A DNA stretch of 64,000 bases. Origin: Hyphomicrobiales bacterium (GTDB lineage Bacteria > Pseudomonadota > Alphaproteobacteria > Rhizobiales > OSC116). The notes beneath the pieces were generated by a model that worked only from the letters and a program-made list of their open reading frames with translations, had not been told where the DNA came from and made no database searches. Each line of letters opens with the position of its first letter. Position 1 is the first letter of the stretch. Where the stretch lies: NCBI GenBank assembly GCA_002401855.1, contig NVUH01000014.1, forward strand, positions 1-64,000, written 5' to 3'. Shown one piece after another: positions 20,068 through 28,853 of this stretch. The position numbers were made by a program, and so were the translations under genes.

Positions 20068-20546
20068 CACCCATCAACCTCATAAGGCCTAACAACCCAA
20101 CTAAAGTTTTTCTCTCCGCATTTTATGCATTTAAATCGCCTCAGCAACGCCTCAGCCTGCACAACGCTTAAATCACCATAAAGCCGCATCCCCTCCCCCA
20201 AATCAAACGGTTTACTGGTCATGCAAGTAAAGCAATGCAGGCTCACGCTAGCCCGGTCAGTTTTCATATCTGACCAATGAAATATCGTTTTTTCAGCATT
20301 TTTCATTTGAGAACAAATAAAGAACACGTAAAATAAAGTCAATTGAACTTTAGACACAAAAAAAGCGGCCAAGGTGTCACCCTTGACCGCACATCTTGTC
20401 TCATTTTTGTTAATTTCCGACCATCCGTCCACTGTATCTGCGCCCCATACTATGTTGATATGGCAATCTGTGCATCCCGCACGTAACAGAGTGGCCTTGC
20501 CCTCCTTAAAGAAATCCAGCAAGCCTATTTTCTTAACACACATCAT
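20067..20546 (-). CDS. CxxC zinc-ribbon protein, possibly two fused parts
   Basis: A 159-residue reading frame whose start overlaps the outer-spanin stop (TAATG). The N-terminal part has a CTDC motif. The C-terminal 79 residues (from an internal ATG at 20306) carry CFTC and FKCIKC knuckles and resemble the next gene. A strong intrinsic terminator is embedded in the middle (20358-20390), encoding CAVKGDTLAAFF. Either the whole frame is translated through the hairpin or the real gene starts at 20306. Function unknown. Confidence 0.5.
   Translation of the reverse strand: MMCVKKIGLLDFFKEGKATLLRAGCTDCHINIVWGADTVDGWSEINKNETRCAVKGDTLAAFFVSKVQLTLFYVFFICSQMKNAEKTIFHWSDMKTDRASVSLHCFTCMTSKPFDLGEGMRLYGDLSVVQAEALLRRFKCIKCGEKNFSWVVRPYEVDG
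20358..20390 (-). terminator. terminator inside a reading frame
   Basis: Arms GCGGCCAAGG and CCTTGACCGC form a 10-bp stem (one G-U on the minus strand) with a six-base loop, followed on the minus strand by seven T. It lies after the lysis cassette, and would end most lysis transcripts here. Confidence 0.75.
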
Positions 20547-20779
20547 TAACCTGATTTAATAATGCGCTGCAACGCCTCAACCCTGCGAGCGCAAACACTA
20601 TATGCAATTGCCAAAGCCGCCACCTGTGTCATAACCTTGCCAGGTTTAAACTTAAACTGTTTGCAAGGCTCACTCAGTGGTTTTTCAAGTTTTACGCTAC
20701 TTGCTCGAGTCGGCATAGTTTGACAGCTTGTCAGCATCAGCCCCATCAATAACACAAGCATAATCATTAAATTCTTCAT
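20546..20779 (-). CDS. outer-membrane spanin (Rz1-like lipoprotein)
   Basis: A 77-residue lipoprotein with a short hydrophobic leader and lipobox LTSC, giving Cys19 as the acylated residue. Its 5' end lies inside the inner-spanin gene in another frame (83 bases of overlap), the nested Rz/Rz1 layout. With the inner spanin it would fuse inner and outer membranes at the end of lysis. The identification rests on lipobox, size and context, since spanins are poorly conserved. Confidence 0.75.
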   Translation of the reverse strand: MKNLMIMLVLLMGLMLTSCQTMPTRASSVKLEKPLSEPCKQFKFKPGKVMTQVAALAIAYSVCARRVEALQRIIKSG

Positions 20780-20993
20780 AGGATTGTTTCCTTAGCTTAT
20801 CGGCGTTTATCACGACTTGTTTATGATCTTTATTTTGATATTTATTAATCTCGTTCTGCACCGCCGCCGCTAATTTATATGGCTCACGCCCATGGCTAAT
20901 GCCTGTGTAATAGGCAATAAAACAAGCCGCCCCCCCAACCAGAAACCATTTTGGAATCCATCTTAGGGCGGAAATGAAAAAGCTATATGCCAT
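20697..20993 (-). CDS. inner-membrane spanin (Rz-like)
   Basis: A 98-residue type II membrane protein with one N-terminal membrane helix (IPKWFLVGGAACFIAYYTG) and a hydrophilic periplasmic part (KLAAAVQNEINKYQNKDHKQ ...). The ATG at 20993 overlaps the endolysin end and has AGGTGG six bases upstream, which decides against the longer frame. It overlaps the outer-spanin gene downstream. Confidence 0.7.
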   Translation of the reverse strand: MAYSFFISALRWIPKWFLVGGAACFIAYYTGISHGREPYKLAAAVQNEINKYQNKDHKQVVINADKLRKQSYEEFNDYACVIDGADADKLSNYADSSK

Positions 20994-21654
20994 GCTCATC
21001 CACCTTCTTGCCGCGCTCATGCATAATAAACAAAAACACCCCAACCAAGCCCAAAATCACCAACATCGGCATCGCGCCTGCCTCAGTCAACCCGCCAATT
21101 TTATCGGCCAAATCTCCACCTTTTTTAGTGATGGCCGTTACTTTATCAATAGCCTTGCCAATATTATCAGATTGGCTAACAATAGCGCCCAACGAGCCAA
21201 AACCAGCCGCCCAATTAGTTTTGCTGGTAAGTCTGGTTTTCGGCAAACGATAGCCCAACAATCTAGATTTTGGATATTTGCTAACATTCACTTCATTGCC
21301 TTGGTTGCCACTTAAACAATAAATATAATCCTCATCCTCACCCTTATAAAACCCAACATGAGCCTTCCAAGAATTTCTATTTTCACGCCAAAAAACCACA
21401 ATGCAGCCAACAACAGGCACATCAATCCCCCGTCCCCATTTAAGGTAAGATCGGGCATTTAAAGCCTTAGTGCTTGCAATACCAGCATTTTCAAGGCAAG
21501 AGCCAACAAAAGCCGCGCACCATGCGGTTTCGTCATTCTTCACCTCATCATGCTCCACATCGGCAAAATACCCCACCACAAGCGGGTTATGTTCCTTGCC
21601 TTTAATCTCTTTCACACCCAAACGAGATTCCGCAATTTTCATCCATTTTTGCAT
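20983..21654 (-). CDS. endolysin, TIGR02594/CHAP-like amidase with C-terminal membrane helix
   Basis: A 223-residue protein. The N-terminal ~140 residues look like the TIGR02594 (NlpC/P60-CHAP superfamily) group: EIKGKEHNPLVVGYF, the catalytic cysteine in NDETAWCAAFVGSCLE and the histidine in KAHVGFYKG. A hydrophobic helix (MPMLVILGLVGVFLFIM) lies near the C-terminus, which may anchor the enzyme or give holin-like activity. The start at 21654 follows GGAG; a longer frame begins at 21666. It directly follows a terminator and heads the lysis cassette. Confidence 0.8.
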   Translation of the reverse strand: MQKWMKIAESRLGVKEIKGKEHNPLVVGYFADVEHDEVKNDETAWCAAFVGSCLENAGIASTKALNARSYLKWGRGIDVPVVGCIVVFWRENRNSWKAHVGFYKGEDEDYIYCLSGNQGNEVNVSKYPKSRLLGYRLPKTRLTSKTNWAAGFGSLGAIVSQSDNIGKAIDKVTAITKKGGDLADKIGGLTEAGAMPMLVILGLVGVFLFIMHERGKKVDEHGI

Positions 21655-21666
21655 TATATTCTCCAC

Positions 21667-21691
21667 AAAAAAAGCCGCTCAAAAGCAGCTT
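21667..21691 (-). terminator. terminator before the lysis cassette
   Basis: Arms AAGCCGCT and AGCAGCTT pair over eight bases on the minus strand (one G-U), followed by seven T. It lies between the fibre-associated gene and the endolysin start, so lysis genes are likely shielded from low-level late transcription unless antitermination operates. Confidence 0.7.
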
Positions 21692-21726
21692 GTTAATTAA
21701 TAATTTTTCACCCGGCTTAAGTTGCC

Positions 21727-22137
21727 TCAAAAACAATCAAACCCAACACCGCTAGGCAACCCATCAAAACCAATAATAGGGTCACCCGTTATCGCCGTTG
21801 TGGTTACGCTCGCGCAATGCGCAGCATGCTCGCCATTTTCCGTGTCACAGCAATATTTAAGCTGGGTAAATGCCTCAATTCCCGCTATATGTTCGTTTGA
21901 ATGCAACATTAGCCAAAAATCACTTTTAACCAGCCGTGGGGTGGTGATAACAGGGTTTTCGGGGTCGCTTCGGTCAGCCACTTCATCATGAGTGATCGCA
22001 GTAAGTTCAAAAAAACCACATTGCGGCGGCGCTTTAAACTGCTCTATAGCATCTTGGTCAACGTAAGTCATACCTTGCCCCGAGAGCAAAGTTATCATCG
22101 CCGCCCTATCAGCAGCGTTTATAATACAAGCCATCAT
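21727..22137 (-). CDS. unknown protein coupled to the tail fibre gene
   Basis: A 136-residue protein not recognised. Its ATG at 22137 overlaps the fibre-gene stop (ATGA). Position directly after the receptor-binding fibre suggests a fibre assembly chaperone or small accessory tail protein, by analogy with other phages; the sequence itself shows no diagnostic motif. Confidence 0.65.
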   Translation of the reverse strand: MMACIINAADRAAMITLLSGQGMTYVDQDAIEQFKAPPQCGFFELTAITHDEVADRSDPENPVITTPRLVKSDFWLMLHSNEHIAGIEAFTQLKYCCDTENGEHAAHCASVTTTAITGDPIIGFDGLPSGVGFDCF

Positions 22138-23441
22138 GTCGTTAACTCCACGCATATAGCGTCATCTAAAGCTATGCCGTAAAGAACAGATTTTTTAAAA
22201 TTAGCTATAATTTGTTCGGCATTATTATGATGGGAGCTACCGAAGTTGATTTGCGCATAGTCGGTGTCCCGACTTAGCCGAGGCAATAGTTGAGTACCCG
22301 CCAATACGCCATTTATAAAAATTTTAACTTTCCCATCAGATATTGTTAAAAGTGTTTTTAAATTACCTGTAGAAATAGGAATATGTGTTGGAAAAAAGGA
22401 AAATTCAGCATTTTGCTCAACATCAATATATGCAATATTGTCGCTAGCATCTAGCCTTCTGAACGATATTAGATTGGAATTAGCACCACTAAATTCCAGT
22501 ATGATGCTTCCTTGAATTTCACCAAAACTTAAAAGATTAAACTCAGTGTATAGACTTAATTGAGTTAACTTAAATTCACTAATGTCATCACTCACATTAA
22601 TGGCGGCGCTGGTTCCTGTTACGCCTTCGCCCGTCATTACAGGATCATTAGCATATGAACCAATTTCAAGTTGTGGGGCAGCAAAACGAATTGTCGTGTC
22701 AATGCTTTCACCATCTAATACGGTTGCGTAAAACGATCTTATAAGCTGCTCTATATCTCCTGTTTTGGTTAAGGTGTATGTGGTGTCATATCTTGTTAAC
22801 TCATCAGTTTCATCATTGAACGATTGAATTACTGAATGTGAAATAGAACCATCGATAGTTGAGCTTTCGGCTACCTGTAGAGGTACACTTGAGCCATTAG
22901 AGACATCTGGCTTATCACCTATAGTTTTTCTATAAAGTGAGGCTGTATATGCCTCACCTGCCGCACCAACTGTAGGATGACCCATATATATGTAAGGGTA
23001 TTTGGTATCCCCAACGGCTGTAAGAACTATGCGTATATCTATCGTTGGCAAACCATTTTCAGAACCGATGGCAACTACAAACACCTGATCAACCCAATTG
23101 GCTTGATAGCCCCACCCAGTAGGCAACCGGCCGACACCGCCATTAGTAACCTCACCAACAACAGCGCCTTGCAGGCCTGTGCTTGGGATAAGGTTGGTAA
23201 TTACTGGGCTAACCTTCATACCTAAATTTGTTTGTGCCACCGCATTAGGTGGGAAAGTGTGATATACACCAGAAGCATCGACCATTAAAGTTTCAGAGGC
23301 ACGAGTATAATCTAATTCATCAACAATATGCCCCTTGCCAGCCGCATCAGCAACAATGTCACGCGGAAAATCAAAATTAACCAACCCACCATGCTGCTCC
23401 AAATGTAGTTTTGCCGCCACCACAGCGTCCATAACACTCAT
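22134..23441 (-). CDS. probable tail fibre / receptor-binding protein
   Basis: A 435-residue protein. The N-terminal third resembles the part of phage fibres that starts with a dated-material line (ETLMVDASGVYHTFPPNAVAQTNLG). The middle resembles a carbohydrate-binding fold (IDIRIVLTAVGDTKYPYIYMGH), and the C-terminal ~190 residues resemble a LamG/concanavalin-like sandwich (AYIDVEQNAEFSFFP, GKVKIFINGVLAGTQ). The ATG at 23441 overlaps the preceding stop (ATGA) and has GGAGGG just upstream. It probably sets host range. Confidence 0.7.
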   Translation of the reverse strand: MSVMDAVVAAKLHLEQHGGLVNFDFPRDIVADAAGKGHIVDELDYTRASETLMVDASGVYHTFPPNAVAQTNLGMKVSPVITNLIPSTGLQGAVVGEVTNGGVGRLPTGWGYQANWVDQVFVVAIGSENGLPTIDIRIVLTAVGDTKYPYIYMGHPTVGAAGEAYTASLYRKTIGDKPDVSNGSSVPLQVAESSTIDGSISHSVIQSFNDETDELTRYDTTYTLTKTGDIEQLIRSFYATVLDGESIDTTIRFAAPQLEIGSYANDPVMTGEGVTGTSAAINVSDDISEFKLTQLSLYTEFNLLSFGEIQGSIILEFSGANSNLISFRRLDASDNIAYIDVEQNAEFSFFPTHIPISTGNLKTLLTISDGKVKIFINGVLAGTQLLPRLSRDTDYAQINFGSSHHNNAEQIIANFKKSVLYGIALDDAICVELTT

Positions 23442-23686
23442 AATTCCCTCCAATACACAATATCATTTTCAGCACCGTAAATATAAAGCGTTTCAGCCGC
23501 AGTTACGTTGTTAAGCTTTTCATTCAACGCCATAATTTTAATCTCTTTAGTGTCATCAGCCGCACCAACAACAATACAATATTTAAGCTGATGCGGGTTA
23601 TTCGTGTTTTCCAGCACACCAAGGCCAGTCACAGGAAATTCTTGCCAAACACCTGTCTCAGCCAATGTCATTTTAAAAGTTGCCAT
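23438..23686 (-). CDS. small fibre-associated protein
   Basis: An 82-residue, all-beta-looking protein (WQEFPVTGLGVLENTNN ... AETLYIYGAENDIVYW) of the size and composition of small phage adhesin or decoration domains placed between the tail tip and fibre genes. It is coupled to the fibre gene by an ATGA overlap. Function not known. Confidence 0.6.
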   Translation of the reverse strand: MATFKMTLAETGVWQEFPVTGLGVLENTNNPHQLKYCIVVGAADDTKEIKIMALNEKLNNVTAAETLYIYGAENDIVYWREL

Positions 23687-23687
23687 T

Positions 23688-23978
23688 TTATTTATCTTTC
23701 AAAATTTGTATAATTTCTTTCTGAAAATCATCTTGTTTTTCAGCCTGCAGCTCAATTGCCTTTTGTATAGGGGCAAGATGCACAGCCAAATCAACACGCC
23801 TCACATAATCCCGTTTAACGTCATCAATCCGCGCATTTGTATCATCGTCTTTTCTCTCAATACGCTCATGAACATATTTAAATTTATCACTCATTGAATG
23901 GCTAATTTTCATAAAAGCCCCAACAATCATAATTACAAAACCAATAACGCTAAACACTATCTTGTAGACATCATCCAT
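23688..23978 (-). CDS. small membrane protein with coiled coil
   Basis: A 96-residue protein with one N-terminal membrane helix (KIVFSVIGFVIMIVGAFM) followed by a charged coiled coil (KFKYVHERIERKDDDTNARIDD). Such proteins near lysis/tail genes in phages are often holin-like or accessory; that is inference. It starts one gene downstream of 23990-24214. Confidence 0.6.
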   Translation of the reverse strand: MDDVYKIVFSVIGFVIMIVGAFMKISHSMSDKFKYVHERIERKDDDTNARIDDVKRDYVRRVDLAVHLAPIQKAIELQAEKQDDFQKEIIQILKDK

Positions 23979-23989
23979 AAAATCAACCT

Positions 23990-24214
23990 CTATAAAAACA
24001 GCAATTCATCATCGCTTGCCACATCGCCTTTAATCAAAAAATAGTACCCATCATAAATTTCACCATCTCGGCTAATCACCACATCAGCTTCCTCACCAGT
24101 CAAATCAACCGCCATAAAAACAGCCTGTGGCACAGCCAATTTCACAACCGCAAGCGCCGCCAATTTATTCATCATAGCCGTTGCGGCAACCGTCAAATTC
24201 GGGTCTATGTCCAT
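23990..24214 (-). CDS. small unknown phage protein
   Basis: A 74-residue protein, MDIDPNLTVAATAMMNKL..., with an alanine-rich helix then a beta-rich end (DVVISRDGEIYDGYYFLI). I recognise no family. It is in line with the neighbouring late genes and has plausible codon use. Confidence 0.55.
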   Translation of the reverse strand: MDIDPNLTVAATAMMNKLAALAVVKLAVPQAVFMAVDLTGEEADVVISRDGEIYDGYYFLIKGDVASDDELLFL

Positions 24215-24284
24215 AATTTATAACTCCAAAATAACTATAGGGTTGAACCCAGAGACCCACAATTAGCGCCTTTAAATTCGTATT

Positions 24285-24770
24285 TTATGCCTTGGTATAT
24301 TTGTGAATTATTCGCCCTGCATTAAAATTTGAAGTGGAGTCTGCTAGGGTTTTAATTAGGTTGTATAGTCCCTCACCAGCCCCTCCGTCGCCATTAGTAT
24401 ATCGTAGATAACACAGATTAGCGCCAGAAATACCATTAGAAATTGCAATATCAGTTAACTGACTTAAGTTTGGTGCTGTCAAAAAATTCAATGCAATAGT
24501 GCTAATTATCGCCCCCGATGGAGCGGTTGTTAAAGCTATGTCATTGGCAGTAAAACCTTCATATTCAGTAATCCAAATATAAACCTGATTCCCGAGAAAT
24601 TTTTCCCCAGGAACAGCATATTCAGTATTAAGCGCAGCTATGTCTATAGAAGTAGAATCATCTATTCCCAAAGATTCTATAAACTGTTCGGGGTCAGATA
24701 GTGCAACTGGCCCGACAATTTCTAACGGGTTGCCATTAACCCCTTTAATTCCATTTAAGTTAAAAGTCAT
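24285..24770 (-). CDS. unknown tail-fibre-region protein
   Basis: A 161-residue protein without cysteine clusters or membrane segments, rich in Leu, Thr, Ile and Gly with predicted short beta strands. It follows a coiled-coil fibre-like gene with eight bases between them. It is probably a side-fibre domain or fibre-attachment protein by position only. Confidence 0.55.
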   Translation of the reverse strand: MTFNLNGIKGVNGNPLEIVGPVALSDPEQFIESLGIDDSTSIDIAALNTEYAVPGEKFLGNQVYIWITEYEGFTANDIALTTAPSGAIISTIALNFLTAPNLSQLTDIAISNGISGANLCYLRYTNGDGGAGEGLYNLIKTLADSTSNFNAGRIIHKYTKA

Positions 24771-24778
24771 TTTAATTC

Positions 24779-25303
24779 CTATTCAATTATTGTTAAATTT
24801 CCCAAAACCGTCACCACCACGCCGTCCGCCACACTGGTAAACAACCCGATGGCATTTTGATTTTCTAATATGGTCAAATTTTCGGTTAAGGTGTCTGGGC
24901 TAACAAAAACATTTGCATGTAACTCATCACCACTAACTGCCGCAACCGCTGCATATCCATAAAGTAAAATATTTGCCTCACTAGCCGCCGCATTCCCAGC
25001 AGATTCATCAATCGCCGCTTGCCCATCAGTAATTATCGTTTCAGCCTCAGCCACCAGCAAATCAACAGCCGCCGTACCATCATTAATAATGGTCTCAGCT
25101 TCATCAACCGCCGCCAAAACGGCAGGTATATGCGAATTCACATCCTTCGCAATTTTCCTAAAGCTCGACAAAGTGCCACCATTGCCATCATCAACATCAG
25201 TCGTATCATCGCCTTCAACCACTTGTTTAATAATGCCAATATGTGCCGCAAATTTGGCAACTTGAACACTTAAGCTTTGATATAAATCCTCAAAAACACT
25301 CAT
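24779..25303 (-). CDS. coiled-coil tail fibre-like protein
   Basis: A 174-residue protein with an alanine-rich helical middle (VDEAETIINDGTAAVDLL, AESETI-like heptads, ESAGNAAASEAN) of the type found in phage fibre stalks, and a beta-rich C-terminus. The ATG at 25303 has AAAGGA eight bases upstream. It directly follows the tail-tip protein gene. Confidence 0.6.
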   Translation of the reverse strand: MSVFEDLYQSLSVQVAKFAAHIGIIKQVVEGDDTTDVDDGNGGTLSSFRKIAKDVNSHIPAVLAAVDEAETIINDGTAAVDLLVAEAETIITDGQAAIDESAGNAAASEANILLYGYAAVAAVSGDELHANVFVSPDTLTENLTILENQNAIGLFTSVADGVVVTVLGNLTIIE

Positions 25304-25317
25304 CAAAAAAATCCTTT

Positions 25318-27753
25318 CTATGCATAAACCCGCGCATCATCAACAAACCCGCTAATCGTTGCGCCATTTTTTGTAAATTTCATATTTGTCACCCGCACAT
25401 TGCACGGCTCATCATCCAACTGGTTGTAAAATGTAATCGTGTCAACCGCTTCTGGCTCATCAAAAAACGTCACCACATCAGCCTGCGCACCATCAACCAC
25501 AGGCATTTCCGCCAAATTTATCGTCATCCCATCACCAGCAATTGCAACCGCAATTTTTTGGCTAGCCCGCGCATCACCCAACCGCAAAACCGCAAAACCA
25601 TATTGCGCGTTAAGCGGCGTTTCAAGCACAATCACATTGCCGCTCATCGCATATATTTGCGCCGTCTCACCTTTATCAATCAAGCCATGCGCCAAATAAA
25701 TCACACTGCCAACATTCGGCAAAAGCCCGTCAAGCTCAGTCTTAAAACTCACATCCGTTTTTCGGTATTTCATGGCATTCACCATATGCCGCGCAATGGC
25801 TTTAACCGTGGTAATGCTAGTCACCCCCTTAGCCTCAATCACAATCGGGTTTTCAGGCTCACCACCACCATCAAGCGCAAGCTGGTAATCATTATGCTGC
25901 CAAATCCGCTCATCAATAAAATCAAGTTTTACCCCGTCATAAACATCATCACTGCACAGCATATTGTAAGTAACATTCATGCTATCCTTAACAATATGAA
26001 ACCCATTAAATTTATATCGCGCCTCATCAACACCCAGTGGCGGCACCGCAAAATTCGGCAATTCAGTTTGCATATCACGCACAAAGCTAATTTTAGCCCC
26101 ACGCCTAATCGGCTTCACCCGCATGCCAAAGCCAATTTGCACCAGCCAATCCCAATATTTTTTCTGAGTGGTTATCCGCGCATTAAAAGTCTCACCAAGC
26201 TCCAAATTCATCCCGTGCAAATGCCACAGCGCATCCAAATCAACCAGCCTTAAAACCTCTTCAAAGCCGCCAAAATATTCGTGCAAAAAATGATACATCA
26301 CCTGCGCGGGCGTATTCTCAAACCGCACAGCATCATAAACAAATGCATTACCGGCTTTCTTAAAAGTGTGAATATGCCGCTTCACAATGCCGTTTAAAAT
26401 CATGCCACCATTAACAGGCAATCTTTTCATTTGCCCCGCCGTTAACTTAACCATCACACCAGCTACATTGGCAACATATTGCCCAGCGCCCGCCATCGAT
26501 GCTATGCGCACACTGGTTGCTTTTTGGCTATCGCTAGATTTTTCAACCATCCGCTTAAGCCGCACCTGCACCCGCGCCTCAAAAAACGCATGATCCACCT
26601 TTTGCGCCCCAGCCTCTAAAGTCAATTCAGTTTCACTTTGCTCATAAACATATGTGTCAACAAATATAACCGAACAATTATAAGCCTCATTATCGCCCAA
26701 GCCATTAGCTGGCACAGGCACTTTAATTTCAAAATCACCACTCAGCCCATTCGGCAAGCCCAAATCATCAACCTGTTGCCAATAAAGCTGAACACCGCTC
26801 AAAAAATCATAATCCTCAAAATCCGCCTCGGCCGATTGCGTAACTTCAAACTCATCGCCCACCCCTTGTAAAAAAGCTAGCGACAACTCAAACCGCGTAT
26901 CAAGCACCCCGCTAACATTCAAAGTCTCATAAGGCGGGCAAAGGTCAAACCATTGCGTAAAACCTTCATCAACTCCCCATAAAACTTGCTCAGGCAAGCC
27001 ATCATCACGCGGCATAAGCAATTCTATGCCCTGCGCGTCAGTAACGTCATACCGTGTTGCAATGCCGCCATCTTGCTGCACATCAACCGACAACTCACTA
27101 AAATCACCAATCTTGGTCTTTCCAAGCTTCAATTCACTAACTTCAGCAACCCCATTGGTAAAATGGAACGTCTCATTAAGCTGGGCTTTATTATCAATAA
27201 ACCGCGTATATGGCTGGCTCAATAAATCAGGATAAACCAACATTTCACCAAACACTTCACTAACTGGCTGTCCCAACCGCGCCACATTATTTTGCGGGCT
27301 TAAATTCTTAAATTGCTCAGCTTCATCATTCACAGCACTTTGTGGCAACAGCGTATTAATCGCCAAATTCCCCACAAATAAAATAGAGGATATCGCAATC
27401 TGTGTCGCCAATGGCACAGCCAAACCAGTCGCCGCCGCCAATGCAGCACCCGCGGGTCCCGCCACCACCACAACCGCCGCCAACAGCGCAATTTGCGCCA
27501 GCATCCTAAACCCATCTTTGCCGCCATCATCGCCGCCGCCCGCAGCCAATGCCGTAAATATAACTTGGTCACAAGGCTCAATCACCCGCCCCCAATCATC
27601 AGGCACAAGCTCACCATTCACATAAACCAAACATACAACACCCAAGCCCATTTCACGGTTAGCTAGCTTATCAAGGCTAATCCGTTGCCCGTTATAGCTC
27701 GTGGCATAATCGTCATAATGCAAACAATCATGTAAACAAATCACATTGCTCAT
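25318..27753 (-). CDS. tail tip / host-specificity protein (gpJ-like)
   Basis: An 811-residue protein. Residues 1-70 have a beta-grasp-like start (NGELVPDDWGRVIEPCDQVIF), followed by a glycine/alanine-rich hydrophobic stretch (about 90-145) and then hub-like domains with AYNCSVIFVDTYVY and TTQKKYWDWLVQIGFG. This layout matches the central tail hub proteins of lambda-like siphophages (gpJ/TipJ). The ATG overlaps the stop of the NlpC/P60 gene. It forms the baseplate hub that contacts the host and guides DNA. Confidence 0.8.
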   Translation of the reverse strand: MSNVICLHDCLHYDDYATSYNGQRISLDKLANREMGLGVVCLVYVNGELVPDDWGRVIEPCDQVIFTALAAGGGDDGGKDGFRMLAQIALLAAVVVVAGPAGAALAAATGLAVPLATQIAISSILFVGNLAINTLLPQSAVNDEAEQFKNLSPQNNVARLGQPVSEVFGEMLVYPDLLSQPYTRFIDNKAQLNETFHFTNGVAEVSELKLGKTKIGDFSELSVDVQQDGGIATRYDVTDAQGIELLMPRDDGLPEQVLWGVDEGFTQWFDLCPPYETLNVSGVLDTRFELSLAFLQGVGDEFEVTQSAEADFEDYDFLSGVQLYWQQVDDLGLPNGLSGDFEIKVPVPANGLGDNEAYNCSVIFVDTYVYEQSETELTLEAGAQKVDHAFFEARVQVRLKRMVEKSSDSQKATSVRIASMAGAGQYVANVAGVMVKLTAGQMKRLPVNGGMILNGIVKRHIHTFKKAGNAFVYDAVRFENTPAQVMYHFLHEYFGGFEEVLRLVDLDALWHLHGMNLELGETFNARITTQKKYWDWLVQIGFGMRVKPIRRGAKISFVRDMQTELPNFAVPPLGVDEARYKFNGFHIVKDSMNVTYNMLCSDDVYDGVKLDFIDERIWQHNDYQLALDGGGEPENPIVIEAKGVTSITTVKAIARHMVNAMKYRKTDVSFKTELDGLLPNVGSVIYLAHGLIDKGETAQIYAMSGNVIVLETPLNAQYGFAVLRLGDARASQKIAVAIAGDGMTINLAEMPVVDGAQADVVTFFDEPEAVDTITFYNQLDDEPCNVRVTNMKFTKNGATISGFVDDARVYA

Positions 27754-28175
27754 TTCGTTTCATGCCTCAAATATTTCAAAATTTCATAATTATTTTCATG
27801 GCCGCCAAAGCCACCATGCGGCGTAAACTGCACCCCGCCAATGTCATCACAGTGCAACACACCGCCACCATCAACCGCCAAATAAACCCCAATATGGCTC
27901 ACAGCCCGCCCGTTGCCCATCATCACCGCGTCACCCTCAATAGGCTCCACAACCACCCGCCAATGGCTAAATTCTTTATGATGTTTAAACGCCCGCAATT
28001 TACCAATCACGTCTATCGATGGGTCAATGCCAATGTCAGGCACATCAACCCCAAAATAAAGCTTCTGCACCCGCATAAACAGGCCATAGCAGTCAAAGCC
28101 CTGCACACCACGCCCCATTGCCACCCAAGGCAAGCCAATATAACCCAGCGCCCAATGTCGCATGCAAACCACCAT
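27750..28175 (-). CDS. NlpC/P60 tail-assembly peptidase
   Basis: A 141-residue cysteine peptidase-like protein. The catalytic cysteine is in GVQGFDCYGLFMRV and the histidine in VSHIGVYLAVD, typical of phage cell-wall peptidases encoded just before gpJ-like genes (lambda gpK, GTA gp14). It likely opens peptidoglycan during DNA entry. A start at 28163 (MRHWAL) is equally possible. The stop overlaps the tail-tip start. Confidence 0.85.
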   Translation of the reverse strand: MVVCMRHWALGYIGLPWVAMGRGVQGFDCYGLFMRVQKLYFGVDVPDIGIDPSIDVIGKLRAFKHHKEFSHWRVVVEPIEGDAVMMGNGRAVSHIGVYLAVDGGGVLHCDDIGGVQFTPHGGFGGHENNYEILKYLRHETK

Positions 28176-28192
28176 TCAATTTTAGGTAAAAA

Positions 28193-28813
28193 CTAACCGC
28201 CCAATTTCTCAGCCTTGCCAGCCAAAAACGGGTGATCATCCAAATTATATTTTTTCCGTGGAAATTTCATATGCACCAAATTCGGCATATCACCAATCAA
28301 TTCAATATGTGCATCACCACCACTTAAATCTATTTTCTTCACTTCAAACCGAAGCGCCTTATGGTCAACCCGCGTCTTTTCAGCACCCAATAAATACCCG
28401 CGAAAAGTAACATAAACCTTCAACCCAGCATCACTCGCAGCCCGCGCATTACGGCTAATTTCACGGCTAATATTGCTAATCCGCAACGGCGCACGCCGCC
28501 CGCCTTTGTCATTCTCATCAGGTATTTTCAGCTCAAACGGCAAATCAATAAACCGCGCCAATTTACCGCCATTCACCGCCGCCTCAGTTTCAATCAAACA
28601 ATCCCGATAGCCAACTTCATGCCCTTCATATTCGGCATAACCTTCGGCCTCACCACCAGTATAAGCATATAATTCAGTCGCCACGCCTTGCCCATCAACC
28701 AACCCCTCATAATAAAGCGATATAGTCAAAATCACCACAGCCGCGCCGCCACTAGCCGCCCGCCCACGTGCCATCGCACTTCGGTAAGCCGTGCTCATCT
28801 GTTCTGTAGTCAT
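28193..28813 (-). CDS. DUF1833-like minor tail protein
   Basis: A 206-residue protein with the DUF1833-type pattern (ISLYYEGL ... FIDLPFELKIPDENDKGG ... ISREISRNARAA). In lambda-like tails this place is occupied by gpL, a tail-tip protein. The start at 28813 (MTTEQMS) is preferred because the longer frame overlaps the previous gene and begins with unrelated residues. Confidence 0.75.
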   Translation of the reverse strand: MTTEQMSTAYRSAMARGRAASGGAAVVILTISLYYEGLVDGQGVATELYAYTGGEAEGYAEYEGHEVGYRDCLIETEAAVNGGKLARFIDLPFELKIPDENDKGGRRAPLRISNISREISRNARAASDAGLKVYVTFRGYLLGAEKTRVDHKALRFEVKKIDLSGGDAHIELIGDMPNLVHMKFPRKKYNLDDHPFLAGKAEKLGG

Positions 28814-28853
28814 AAAATCATTTCCAAACTTAAACTTAAACCAGAAGCTAAGC

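Noticed and set aside
25243-26253. A 336-codon plus-strand frame within the tail-tip gene region
   Set aside because: It is antisense to the gpJ-like gene and its product is His/Asn/Arg-rich filler; the minus frame has clear tail-hub features.
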